From positions 124,001-188,000 of the forward strand of contig JAIOUW010000002.1 of NCBI GenBank assembly GCA_019931105.1: 64,000 bases of DNA, given 5' to 3'. Made by a program: the position numbers and the translations under genes. Positions 1 through 8,652 of this stretch are shown in pieces; within the stretch, counting starts at the first letter, position 1, and every line of letters begins with the position of its first letter. The notes under the pieces are model-generated. The model searched no databases and had not been told where the DNA came from. It was given only the letters and a program-made list of their open reading frames with translations. Origin of the DNA: Flavobacteriaceae bacterium NBU2977 (GTDB lineage Bacteria; Bacteroidota; Bacteroidia; Flavobacteriales; Flavobacteriaceae).

Positions 1-2
1 TT

Positions 3-173
3 CAGAACATTAAACTCGCAGAAGTTGCCACCGGCATAGGCACCGAAAATGTTAGGGCCCCGAGACTGCCTTTGCAGGGCAAAGAAAGGGAAAGGGTCTT
101 GAAGGTTATCGACGATGCGCTTCGAACAAGGCCGACAATGCCCGACTATAAGTCGCTGACGGCGAGTTTGTAG
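3..173 (+). CDS. 3' end of a DapA-family lyase, probable 1-pyrroline-4-hydroxy-2-carboxylate deaminase (partial)
   Basis: An open frame enters from the left edge and ends at TAG 171-173, leaving 56 residues. The text (RAPRLPLQGKERERVLKVIDDAL, split here as RAPRLPLQ and the following helix) has the look of the last helices of dihydrodipicolinate synthase-family enzymes. Next to hydroxyproline epimerase, a D-amino-acid oxidase and a semialdehyde dehydrogenase, the expected member is the deaminase that turns the hydroxypyrroline carboxylate into 2-oxoglutarate semialdehyde. The catalytic Lys lies outside the window, so lysine-pathway DapA cannot be excluded from sequence alone. About 280 bases without a gene follow; I see no clear promoter or terminator in them. 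Confidence 0.65.
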   Translation, partial: QNIKLAEVATGIGTENVRAPRLPLQGKERERVLKVIDDALRTRPTMPDYKSLTASL

Positions 174-453
174 TAAATTCGACCTCGCGGATACGACATA
201 GATAGATTTGCGGTCAATGTAAAAGTACCGCTGAATTGAACTTTTTGGGCAAAATCGGTAAATGAGTGTTTCACCTTTGAAATGAAAATAATTGGATATT
301 TTTGAGACAGCCCCTGCCGTATTTTAATAATGTTGATTCGATATAGATCGGGGCGGGGTTTTTGAACATATAGGAACGGTTGAAAAACTATGCTATTGAA
401 ACCAAATATGTTGCGAAAATGTCTGTGCGAAAACTAATAATTCAAGGAATAAA

Positions 454-2037
454 ATGATAGAAGGCCATAATTATATTGGGGGAGAAGTATCGGCGAAAGG
501 GGTTACGATTTTTTCTACGTTCGACCCGAAAACCAATAAGGAAACCGGCTGGCAATTTTACGAAGCTACCAAAACAGAAATTGACGATGCGGTACGATTG
601 GCTGAGGAAGCATTCAAGACTTACAAGCATTTTTCAGGGAAAAGAAAAGCCGAATTCCTTAGGGCGATTGCCGGCGAAATTGAGGCACTTGGTGATGAAC
701 TTATCGATGTCTATGTCAAAGAATCTGGACTTCCGGTAGGAAGGGCAATGGGCGAAAGAGGCCGTACCATAGGTCAATTGCGGGCTTTCGCAACGCTTTT
801 GGAAGAAGGTTCCTGGGTCGAGGCAACTATTGACACCGCAATTCCGCACCGCGAGCCGCTACCGAAGGTCGATATTCGAAAAATGTTATTTCCGATCGGG
901 CCGATCGCAGTGTTTGGCGCAAGTAATTTTCCTTTGGCCTTTTCAACGGCGGGCGGCGATACTGCCAGTGCTTTGGCGGCCGGTTGTCCGGTCATCGTAA
1001 AAAGTCACCCCTTGCATGCCGGTACCGGTGAACTGGTTGCGGGGGCGATCGCGACGGCAGCAAGAAAAACCGAAATGCCGAAAGGGGTATTTTCCAATTT
1101 GAACAGCAGGGGTATTGAAGTCGGAAAGCATTTGGTCATGCACCCTAAGGTAAAGGGCGTCGGTTTTACGGGTAGCATGAACGGAGGTATGGCCTTGTAT
1201 AAGTTGGCCGCCGCGCGTAAAGAGCCAATACCTGTTTTTGCCGAAATGGGAAGTGTAAATCCGGTTGTGGTCTTGCCTTCGGCACTTGAAGAGAACGGTG
1301 CTGAATGGGCCTCTAAATATGCTGGGTCGATCATGTTGGGTGCCGGCCAGTTTTGTACAAATCCAGGTTTGATTCTAGGAATCAAGGGTTCCTCTTTGGA
1401 TGAGTTTATCACAACTTTAGGAACTGAAATTTCAAAATTGGAACCGAACTGTATGCTCCATCCGAATATCCATGAAAATTACGAAAAAGGAAAAAAGGAA
1501 ATTGTCGAGCAAAACGGAGTTCGAGTAGTGTCACAAAATAATGGATCAGTGGCTCCAAACCACGGGCGACAGGCGGTATTGACCGTTGATGGGGCAAATT
1601 TCTTGAACAACCCGAAACTCCATCAAGAAGTTTTTGGTCCGTTTTCAATGGTTGTACAGTGTGAGACCGCTCAAGAACTTACACAGGTACTACACGCACT
1701 TGAAGGTCAGTTGACCGGAACCCTGCTCGGTAATACTGCAGATTTACGAAAATACGAAGAAGTGGTCGAGGCCCTTAAAGGTCGGGTAGGGCGTATTATT
1801 TTTAACGGGGTGCCTACCGGGGTCGAAGTCTGCCCTGCCATGCATCATGGTGGGCCTTTTCCGGCCACGACGGATAGCCGGTTTACATCGGTGGGAGAAT
1901 CGGCCATTAAACGCTGGGTCAGACCCATATCGTTTCAGGGTTGGCCTCAAGAACTTCTTCCCGAAGAATTAAAAAATGAGAATCCGTTGGGTATTATGCG
2001 TAATGTAAACGGTACATATTCCAAACAAGAAATCTGA
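454..2037 (+). CDS. 2-oxoglutarate semialdehyde (2,5-dioxovalerate) dehydrogenase
   Basis: This 527-residue protein is an aldehyde dehydrogenase. It has the catalytic Cys301 in GAGQFCTNPG, the general-base Glu in FAEMGSVNP, and the nucleotide-fold segment GFTGSMNGG. The length and the FCTNPG context match the NADP-dependent 2-oxoglutarate semialdehyde dehydrogenases, which carry out the last step of hydroxyproline and pentonate catabolism and yield 2-oxoglutarate. Epimerase and D-amino-acid oxidase genes downstream fit the hydroxyproline route. The ATG at 454 is the first in frame and lies just after an A-rich stretch. Only 11 bases separate it from the next gene, so they are probably co-transcribed. 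Confidence 0.88.
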   Translation: MIEGHNYIGGEVSAKGVTIFSTFDPKTNKETGWQFYEATKTEIDDAVRLAEEAFKTYKHFSGKRKAEFLRAIAGEIEALGDELIDVYVKESGLPVGRAMGERGRTIGQLRAFATLLEEGSWVEATIDTAIPHREPLPKVDIRKMLFPIGPIAVFGASNFPLAFSTAGGDTASALAAGCPVIVKSHPLHAGTGELVAGAIATAARKTEMPKGVFSNLNSRGIEVGKHLVMHPKVKGVGFTGSMNGGMALYKLAAARKEPIPVFAEMGSVNPVVVLPSALEENGAEWASKYAGSIMLGAGQFCTNPGLILGIKGSSLDEFITTLGTEISKLEPNCMLHPNIHENYEKGKKEIVEQNGVRVVSQNNGSVAPNHGRQAVLTVDGANFLNNPKLHQEVFGPFSMVVQCETAQELTQVLHALEGQLTGTLLGNTADLRKYEEVVEALKGRVGRIIFNGVPTGVEVCPAMHHGGPFPATTDSRFTSVGESAIKRWVRPISFQGWPQELLPEELKNENPLGIMRNVNGTYSKQEI

Positions 2038-2048
2038 CCCATATCAGT

Positions 2049-3785
2049 ATGAAATTCTCCAGGATAGGTTTTGTGCCCATTGCCGTACTGGCCCTTATTA
2101 TTTCTTGTAAGGGAGGAAAAAAGTTCGATAGTTCGGAACGATTGGCCGCGATAATAGATTCCACCTATAATTTTAAACCGTTCGATCGGGAAGAATATCC
2201 TTTGGGGAATTATGACGAATCGGTTTACCGTCAAGAAGCAGAATTTGCCGAAAAGCAGCTTGCAAAACTTGCTTCAATCACTGCCGAAGACCTATCGGAA
2301 ACGCAACAGATATCCCTTGCACTTCTAAAGTTCAAACTCCAAAACCAAGTCGATGAATACGCCTACCAAACGTATTTGAATCCGATACAATCAGATCAGG
2401 GCTTTCACCTTAATTTGAACTATCGGGTTAAACCGATTTTGAACCATGAAGGGGCCAAAGAATACTTGAACCTGTTAAATGCCATTCCCCGATTTACGGA
2501 ACAGCATTTGGTATTGTTGCGCAAAGGATTGGAAAAAGGGATTTCACAGCCCAAGGTGATTTTCGATGGCTATGAATCGACCTATGACGAGCATATAGTG
2601 GACGATTATACCCAGAGTAGTTTTTTTCGTCCTTTTGATAATTTACCGGATTTAATGGACGGTGCGCAAAAAGACTCCGTTCTATTGGCGGCCAAGTCGG
2701 CCATCGAGAAGAGCGTGGTGCCTTCCTTCAAAAAAATAAAGGCTTTTTTCGAAGAAGAATATATTCCGAACACAAGAGAGGTCATTGGCGTTTCCCAAAC
2801 GCCTAATGGTAGCGAATTCTATCAGAACAGGATCAATTATTATACCACCACCGATGAATATACGGCCGATGATATTCACAATATTGGATTGAAAGAAGTC
2901 GCCCGCATCAAGGCTGAAATGGAAAAGATTATCGAGAAAGTAGGTTTCAATGGAAGTTTTCAGGAATTTTTGACCTTTCTGCGCACCGATGAACGGTTTT
3001 ATGCCAAAACCGGTGATGACCTGTTGAAAGAGGCACGTGATATTGCGAAACGTATCGATGCCGAATTGCCAAAATATTTTATTACCCTACCCAGAAAACC
3101 CTACGGTGTCAAAAAGGTGCCGGATGCCATTGCCCCAAAATACACAGGCGGAAGATATTCAGGTTCGTCGAGCGCGACCCAACCGGGATACTATTTGGTA
3201 AATACCTATAAATTGGGCAGTCGCCCGTTATATGTGCTGCCATCGCTTACGGCACATGAGGCCGTTCCGGGGCATCACTTGCAGGGTGCTTTGAACCAAG
3301 AGCTTGGCGATAGCATTCCTGATTTTCGAAAAAGACTTTATTTGTCCGCCTATGGCGAAGGGTGGGCCTTGTACACTGAATTTTTGGGTAACGATATGGG
3401 AATCTATACCACACCTTATGAAGAATTCGGCAAACTGACCTATGAAATGTGGCGCGCCTGCCGATTGGTGGTCGATACCGGTATTCACGCCAAAAGATGG
3501 TCGAAACAACAAGTTTTGGATTATATGCTTTCCAATACGGCCCTGTCTGAACACGAAGTGAACACGGAGACCGATCGCTATATTGCTTGGCCCGGACAGG
3601 CGATTTCATATAAAATGGGCGAGATAAGGATTCGCGAACTAAGAAAAAAGGCCGAGGATGCCTTGGGTGCCGATTTCGATATTCGAAAGTTCCATGAAGT
3701 GATCTTGGAACAAGGCACGGTCACATTGCCTATTTTGGAAAGGCGCGTCAATAAGTATATCACTTCCTCTAAAAAGAAAATATAA
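2049..3785 (+). CDS. DUF885-family lipoprotein, putative zinc metallopeptidase
   Basis: The 578-residue product starts with a lipoprotein signal (hydrophobic stretch ending LIISC, lipid-bearing Cys20), so it should sit in a membrane facing the periplasm or outside. The domain is DUF885: at His403 the chain reads HEAVPGHH, a zinc-site pattern of the HExxxGH type, followed by YGEGWALYTE, a second conserved motif of the family. Substrates of the family are largely unknown; peptide or ester hydrolysis is a guess. It sits between the semialdehyde dehydrogenase and the epimerase with gaps of 11 and 7 bases, which suggests release of hydroxyproline-containing peptides. Confidence 0.82.
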   Translation: MKFSRIGFVPIAVLALIISCKGGKKFDSSERLAAIIDSTYNFKPFDREEYPLGNYDESVYRQEAEFAEKQLAKLASITAEDLSETQQISLALLKFKLQNQVDEYAYQTYLNPIQSDQGFHLNLNYRVKPILNHEGAKEYLNLLNAIPRFTEQHLVLLRKGLEKGISQPKVIFDGYESTYDEHIVDDYTQSSFFRPFDNLPDLMDGAQKDSVLLAAKSAIEKSVVPSFKKIKAFFEEEYIPNTREVIGVSQTPNGSEFYQNRINYYTTTDEYTADDIHNIGLKEVARIKAEMEKIIEKVGFNGSFQEFLTFLRTDERFYAKTGDDLLKEARDIAKRIDAELPKYFITLPRKPYGVKKVPDAIAPKYTGGRYSGSSSATQPGYYLVNTYKLGSRPLYVLPSLTAHEAVPGHHLQGALNQELGDSIPDFRKRLYLSAYGEGWALYTEFLGNDMGIYTTPYEEFGKLTYEMWRACRLVVDTGIHAKRWSKQQVLDYMLSNTALSEHEVNTETDRYIAWPGQAISYKMGEIRIRELRKKAEDALGADFDIRKFHEVILEQGTVTLPILERRVNKYITSSKKKI

Positions 3786-3792
3786 ATTTCGA

Positions 3793-4800
3793 ATGGCGAG
3801 AACCGTTTTTGAGTGCATCGATGCCCATACCTGTGGAAACCCTGTAAGAGTTGTGAAAAGTGGTGGCCCAGAACTTTTGGGCCCTACCATGGCAGAAAAG
3901 CGCCAGCACTTTTTGAAGGAATACGATTGGATCAGAACAGGGCTCATGTTCGAACCGAGAGGTCATGACATGATGAGCGGCAGTATTTTTTATCCACCAT
4001 CGGATCCTGAAAACGATTTCGGTATTCTTTTTATCGAGACCAGTGGGTGCCTGCCCATGTGCGGCCATGGCACTATCGGGGCGATTACCATCGGAATCGA
4101 AGAAGGATTGATACAACCGAAAACGGTCGGCAAGGTACGAATGGAAACTCCGGCCGGTCTGGTACAGATCGATTATGGACAAACCGGTAAAAAAGTCGAT
4201 TGGGTCAGGTTGACCAATGTGAAATCGTATTTGGCCGCTTCCGATTTGACCATTGAAAGTTCTGAACTAGGTGAGTTGACCTTTGACGTTTCATACGGAG
4301 GGAATTTTTATGCCATTTTCGATCCGCAGGCGAATTTTTCTGGAATTCAGGATTATACGGCAGGTAAATTGATCCAGCTTAGCCAAGAACTGCGCAAAAA
4401 GATAAACCAAAAATATCCAGACAAATTTATCCATCCCGAAGATGATAAAATCAGGGATGTCAGCCATATACTGTGGACAGGTGATACAACTTCGCCCGAA
4501 GCAACCGCCAGAAATGCCGTTTTCTACGGAGATAAGGCAATCGATCGTTCTCCCTGCGGTACCGGAACTTCTGCCCGAATGGCGCAGTGGAATGCCAAAG
4601 GTAGGTTAAGCGTAGGCGAGCAATTCATACACGAGAGTTTTATTGGATCCCAGTTTATAGGAAAAGTGGAAGAAATAACGACCATAAAAGATATCCCTGC
4701 GATAATACCTAGCATTCAAGGATGGGCAAAAATATATGGCCGCAACACCATAACCATCGATGACGACGATCCCTATGCACACGGATTTCAAGTTATTTAG
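3793..4800 (+). CDS. 4-hydroxyproline 2-epimerase (proline racemase family)
   Basis: The 335-residue protein belongs to the proline racemase fold. Both catalytic cysteines are present: Cys90 in LPMCGHGTIG and Cys255 in DRSPCGTGTSARMAQ. In the related trans-3-hydroxyproline dehydratases the second Cys is replaced (usually Thr), so the Cys pair supports epimerase over dehydratase. It would convert trans-4-hydroxy-L-proline to cis-4-hydroxy-D-proline, the substrate of the oxidase encoded next. It starts 7 bases after the DUF885 gene. Proline racemase activity is the alternative, but the operon argues against it. Confidence 0.88.
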   Translation: MARTVFECIDAHTCGNPVRVVKSGGPELLGPTMAEKRQHFLKEYDWIRTGLMFEPRGHDMMSGSIFYPPSDPENDFGILFIETSGCLPMCGHGTIGAITIGIEEGLIQPKTVGKVRMETPAGLVQIDYGQTGKKVDWVRLTNVKSYLAASDLTIESSELGELTFDVSYGGNFYAIFDPQANFSGIQDYTAGKLIQLSQELRKKINQKYPDKFIHPEDDKIRDVSHILWTGDTTSPEATARNAVFYGDKAIDRSPCGTGTSARMAQWNAKGRLSVGEQFIHESFIGSQFIGKVEEITTIKDIPAIIPSIQGWAKIYGRNTITIDDDDPYAHGFQVI

Positions 4801-4855
4801 TGCCATAGCATTGATTACAATAGGCTTGTCGGCATGGTTTAATTAGATTTCAAGA

Positions 4856-6106
4856 ATGGGCAAAAACATAATCATTATAGGCGGGGGCATCGTAGGCTTG
4901 AGCGCCGCCTACTTTTTGCAAAAACAGGGGCATCAGGTTACCGTAATGGATAAGTCAGATATCGCTTCGGGGGCCTCTTTCGTAAACGCCGGTTACATTA
5001 CGCCAAGCCATATCATTCCGTTGGCATCGCCTGGCAAAATAGCCCAAGGTATTAAATGGATGTTCGATTCTTCAAGTCCTTTTTATATGAAGCCTAGATG
5101 GGATATCGATTTCTTCAAATGGTCATGGTATTTTCATAGATCCTCGACCATACAAAAAGTAGAAAAGGCGATACCCATTATCAAAGACATCAACCTATTG
5201 AGCAGAGGTTTGTTCGAAGAGATGAAAGCTTCGGGCGATATGGGCGATTTTCATCTGGAACGTCGCGGACTGCTCATGTTATATCAGACCGAAGCGGCTT
5301 ATGATCATGAAATTGAAGTTGCGAAAAAGGCCAGATCATTAGGGTTAGAGGTATCGGAATTGAATAAATCGGAACTCGAAAAAATCGAACCCAACGTTAA
5401 GATTAACGCCAATGGAGCCATTCATTATGAATGTGATGGCCATACAACGCCGAATGAACTGATGCCAAAACTCTTGGCCCATTTGAAAAGTGTAGGGGCG
5501 CATATTTTGACAAATGAAGAGGTTTTGGACCTATTGCTTGAAAATGATAAGATCAAAAGAATCACAACCAGCAAAGGGAATTATGATGCGGACGAGGTAG
5601 TTATGGCCGCCGGATCATGGAGCGGTAAACTTTCGAAAAAGCTTAAAGTCAAATTGCCGTTGCAACCCGGCAAGGGGTACAGGATCAATGTCCACAGGCC
5701 TTTGGGCATCTCAATGCCCGCGATCCTTATGGAACGAAACATGGCGGTTACGCCCATGAAAGGTTTTACCCGATTTGCAGGTACTATGGAATTTTCGGGA
5801 ATAAACAATGTGGTACGAAAAGAAAGGGTATCGGCCATTGCGAACGGGGCAAAAACCTTTTACCCTGAAATATCGATTACCGATGAAGAAATCGCCGATG
5901 CCCAAACGGGTATGCGCCCTGTTTCACCCGATGGTTTGCCCTATATCGGAAAGTCGGGAAAGGTCAAAAACCTGACTTTTGCCACGGGGCATGCCATGAT
6001 GGGTTGGAGTTTGGGCCCCGCCACGGGCAAATTGGTCGCTGAAATCATAAACGAAAAAAAGACTTCAATGGATATTTCGGCACTGAGTCCGGATAGAAGG
6101 TTCTAG
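4856..6106 (+). CDS. FAD-dependent D-amino-acid oxidase/dehydrogenase, probable D-hydroxyproline dehydrogenase
   Basis: The 416-residue protein has an N-terminal dinucleotide fold (IIIIGGGIVGLSAAYFL, Gly9-Gly14), the DAO-type middle, and a C-terminal FAD contact region with MRPVSPDGLPYIG and ATGHAMMGWSLGPATGKL. It resembles the DadA branch of D-amino-acid dehydrogenases, which oxidise D-amino acids and pass electrons to the respiratory chain. Behind a hydroxyproline epimerase, the likely reaction is oxidation of cis-4-hydroxy-D-proline to the 4-hydroxy-pyrroline carboxylate. A 55-base gap precedes it. D-proline or D-alanine use is possible. Confidence 0.85.
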   Translation: MGKNIIIIGGGIVGLSAAYFLQKQGHQVTVMDKSDIASGASFVNAGYITPSHIIPLASPGKIAQGIKWMFDSSSPFYMKPRWDIDFFKWSWYFHRSSTIQKVEKAIPIIKDINLLSRGLFEEMKASGDMGDFHLERRGLLMLYQTEAAYDHEIEVAKKARSLGLEVSELNKSELEKIEPNVKINANGAIHYECDGHTTPNELMPKLLAHLKSVGAHILTNEEVLDLLLENDKIKRITTSKGNYDADEVVMAAGSWSGKLSKKLKVKLPLQPGKGYRINVHRPLGISMPAILMERNMAVTPMKGFTRFAGTMEFSGINNVVRKERVSAIANGAKTFYPEISITDEEIADAQTGMRPVSPDGLPYIGKSGKVKNLTFATGHAMMGWSLGPATGKLVAEIINEKKTSMDISALSPDRRF

Positions 6107-6193
6107 CATCGGCAAATTTTATGGCTTTCCGTTTGCAATACGATTCGGGTAAACAAATCTTTAGTATCTTGTTTGTTCAATTTTTTCCGACCG

Positions 6194-7771
6194 ATGAGCA
6201 ATTTGATTAGTCCTTTCCGAAACCTTGCCGTTTTATCTTTATCAATGTTTTTGTTCGCCTGCGCCAGTAAGGAAAAACAACTACCTGAAAGACCGAACAT
6301 ACTTTTTATTCTTTCCGATGACCATACTTCTCAGGCTTGGGGCATATACGGTGGTTTGCTCAAAGATTATGTGCAAAACGATAACATTGAACGTTTGGCC
6401 CGTGAAGGGGCCGTTCTCGAAAATGTATTTTGTACGAATAGTATATGTACGCCCAGTCGTGGCAGTATTTTAACAGGGCAGTACAGCCATGTCAATCAGG
6501 TTTATACCTTGAACGAACCGCTTCCGAAAGGTCATCCGAATATTGCAAGAACGTTTTCCGATAACGGGTATCAGACGGCGATAATCGGTAAATGGCATTT
6601 GGTGGAGCCCCCTGAGGGTTTCGATCATTTCAATGTACTTCCGGGACAGGGCCGGTACTGGAACCCCATACTTAAGACAAAGGAAAACTGGAAAGATGGT
6701 CCTGATGGTTCGGCAGGAAAGGAATACAAGGGTTTTTCAACCGATGTTATTGCCGATTTGACCATTGAACATCTTGAAAAACGTGATGCCGGCAAACCTT
6801 TTTTAATGTTCTGCAATTTCAAGGCCACCCATGAGCCCTTCGATTATCCCGAAAGGCACAAGAATTTGTACGAAGGTTTGGAGATTCCCGAACCGGAATC
6901 GCTTTTTGACTTTGGCAAGGAAACGACCGGACGCACATTTAAAGGACAGATACTCGAACATTTGGCCGATCGTTGGAAACGGGCCACGGAAGATGAAAAT
7001 TTTTGGACCTCCTATCCAGGACTTCCTTATCCTTTGGAAGGATTGGATTCGGTTCAAAAGCGAAAGAAAATCTATCAAAAATTGGTAAAGGATTTTATGA
7101 GGAGCGGGGCGGCCATCGACGATAACATCGGAAAATTGCTCGATTATCTAGAATCTGAAGGTATTGCCGACAATACAATCGTGATCTATACCGCAGATCA
7201 AGGGTATTTTTTGGGAGAACATGGTTTTTTTGATAAACGTTTGATTTACGAAGAATCGTTGCGAATGCCGTTCGTAATTCGCTACCCGAAAGAAATAAAT
7301 GGCGGACAGCGAATCGACGATATCATACTAAATATAGATTTTTCGGCTTTGATGGCCGACTATGCGGGCATTGAAATACCGGAGTATATTCAGGGTCATA
7401 GTTTTCGCGAAAATTTAACGGGAAATACCCCCCAAGATTGGCGCAAACAAATGTATTATCGGTATTGGTTACACCATCCTGATCGCCCGGCGCATTTCGG
7501 TATACGCAACGAAAGGTACAAATTGGCCTTTTTTTACGGTCAAGATTTAGGAATGAAAGGCACTTCTAAAGAAACGACCCCCTTTGCTTGGGAATTCTAT
7601 GACCTACAAAAAGACCCTAAAGAACTTCATAATGCATATGATGAAATCGAATACAAAGAAACAATTGCCGAAATGAAAAAAGCATTAGTAGAGGAGCGTA
7701 AGAAATACCGGGACGATGATGCCAACTATCCGATAATGAAAGAAATTCTGGAAAGCGTTTCATTAAATTAA
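6194..7771 (+). CDS. Family S1 sulfatase, lipoprotein, formylglycine type
   Basis: The 525-residue product has a lipoprotein signal (MFLFACASK, Cys23) followed by the sulfatase core: metal-site NILFILSDDHTSQ, the formylglycine motif CTPSR with Cys85, GKWHL, and a late Asp pair in YTADQGYFLGEHG. The Cys must be converted to formylglycine by a maturase encoded elsewhere. ATG 6194 is preferred over a TTG 21 bases upstream because it gives a normal signal peptide. It lies 87 bases after the oxidase. The substrate is unknown; in marine flavobacteria such enzymes usually desulfate algal polysaccharides, and here the context is hydroxyproline catabolism. Confidence 0.88.
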   Translation: MSNLISPFRNLAVLSLSMFLFACASKEKQLPERPNILFILSDDHTSQAWGIYGGLLKDYVQNDNIERLAREGAVLENVFCTNSICTPSRGSILTGQYSHVNQVYTLNEPLPKGHPNIARTFSDNGYQTAIIGKWHLVEPPEGFDHFNVLPGQGRYWNPILKTKENWKDGPDGSAGKEYKGFSTDVIADLTIEHLEKRDAGKPFLMFCNFKATHEPFDYPERHKNLYEGLEIPEPESLFDFGKETTGRTFKGQILEHLADRWKRATEDENFWTSYPGLPYPLEGLDSVQKRKKIYQKLVKDFMRSGAAIDDNIGKLLDYLESEGIADNTIVIYTADQGYFLGEHGFFDKRLIYEESLRMPFVIRYPKEINGGQRIDDIILNIDFSALMADYAGIEIPEYIQGHSFRENLTGNTPQDWRKQMYYRYWLHHPDRPAHFGIRNERYKLAFFYGQDLGMKGTSKETTPFAWEFYDLQKDPKELHNAYDEIEYKETIAEMKKALVEERKKYRDDDANYPIMKEILESVSLN

Positions 7772-7785
7772 AAACAACAAAGCGC

Positions 7786-8616
7786 ATGAGAATATTTAAA
7801 ATCGAAAATGGTGCCGTTGTCGAAAATGAGGGAAATTATTATCAGTTCGAAAATGTCGATTGGAACGCTTTCATCAATAGAAAAGGACTTTACAAAAGCA
7901 TTATACGTGACCTCTCGGGGCAAAAACCAATGAATGGTTTCGATGTCGAAAACCATATGGTAGCGCCTGTTGGAGGCCAAGAAATTTGGGCTTCGGGTGT
8001 AACCTATATGCGCAGTAAGCAGGCACGCATGGAAGAATCAAAAGATGCAGGCGGAGGCACGTTTTACGATAAGGTCTACGATGCCGATCGGCCAGAACTT
8101 TTTTTTAAGGCGACCCCGCACAGAACTGTAGGCAACTTGGGCGAGGTTCGTATAAGAAAAGATTCGCATTGGGATGTTCCTGAACCCGAACTGACACTTT
8201 TTATAACGTCAAAGGGAACTATAGAAGGATATACCATTGGCAACGATATGAGTTCAAGAAGCATCGAGGGGGAGAATCCTTTGTATTTGCCTCAGGCCAA
8301 GACCTATGATGCGTGCGCTGGTCTTGGGCCGTGTATCTATATTTCTGAAAAGGAAATAGCTCCCGACACTCTAATTCGTTTAGAGATCAAGAGAAATGGC
8401 AATACCGCTTTTGAGGGTGAAATTCCTATCAGCAATATGAAAAGAAACCATCAAGAACTGGTCGATTATCTTTTTCGGGAATGCAGCTTTCCGTATGGGG
8501 TTTTTCTAATGACCGGAACCGGAATCATACCGCCCGACGAGTTTACCTTGCAATCAAAAGACGAAATACGAATTACCATCGGGCCTATTGGTACCTTGGT
8601 CAATTTTGTGCAATAG
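7786..8616 (+). CDS. Fumarylacetoacetate hydrolase-family protein (possible 2-keto-3-deoxy-pentonate dehydratase)
   Basis: This 276-residue protein has an N-terminal part of about 60 residues and a C-terminal FAH domain. Metal ligands are visible at Glu133 and Glu135 (PEPELTLFI) and Asp154 (GNDMSSRSIEGENPLYLPQAK, given here as its first half). The family cleaves or dehydrates keto acids. The subgroup with this length and LPQAKTYDACAGLGP motif includes 2-keto-3-deoxy-arabinonate dehydratases, whose product is 2-oxoglutarate semialdehyde, the substrate of the dehydrogenase at 454. That assignment is inference. A 14-base gap to the sulfatase indicates one transcript. Confidence 0.78.
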   Translation: MRIFKIENGAVVENEGNYYQFENVDWNAFINRKGLYKSIIRDLSGQKPMNGFDVENHMVAPVGGQEIWASGVTYMRSKQARMEESKDAGGGTFYDKVYDADRPELFFKATPHRTVGNLGEVRIRKDSHWDVPEPELTLFITSKGTIEGYTIGNDMSSRSIEGENPLYLPQAKTYDACAGLGPCIYISEKEIAPDTLIRLEIKRNGNTAFEGEIPISNMKRNHQELVDYLFRECSFPYGVFLMTGTGIIPPDEFTLQSKDEIRITIGPIGTLVNFVQ

Positions 8617-8652
8617 AAAGTTATTCGTGATAACAACATAAAATATTCAAAA

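Noticed and set aside
300-355. Terminator-like C-rich and G-rich stretches between the first two genes
   Set aside because: The stretches do not pair well (several mismatches), although a T run follows the G-rich part.
4801-4855. Operon break between epimerase and oxidase
   Set aside because: The 55-base gap holds no terminator or promoter match, so co-transcription is more likely.
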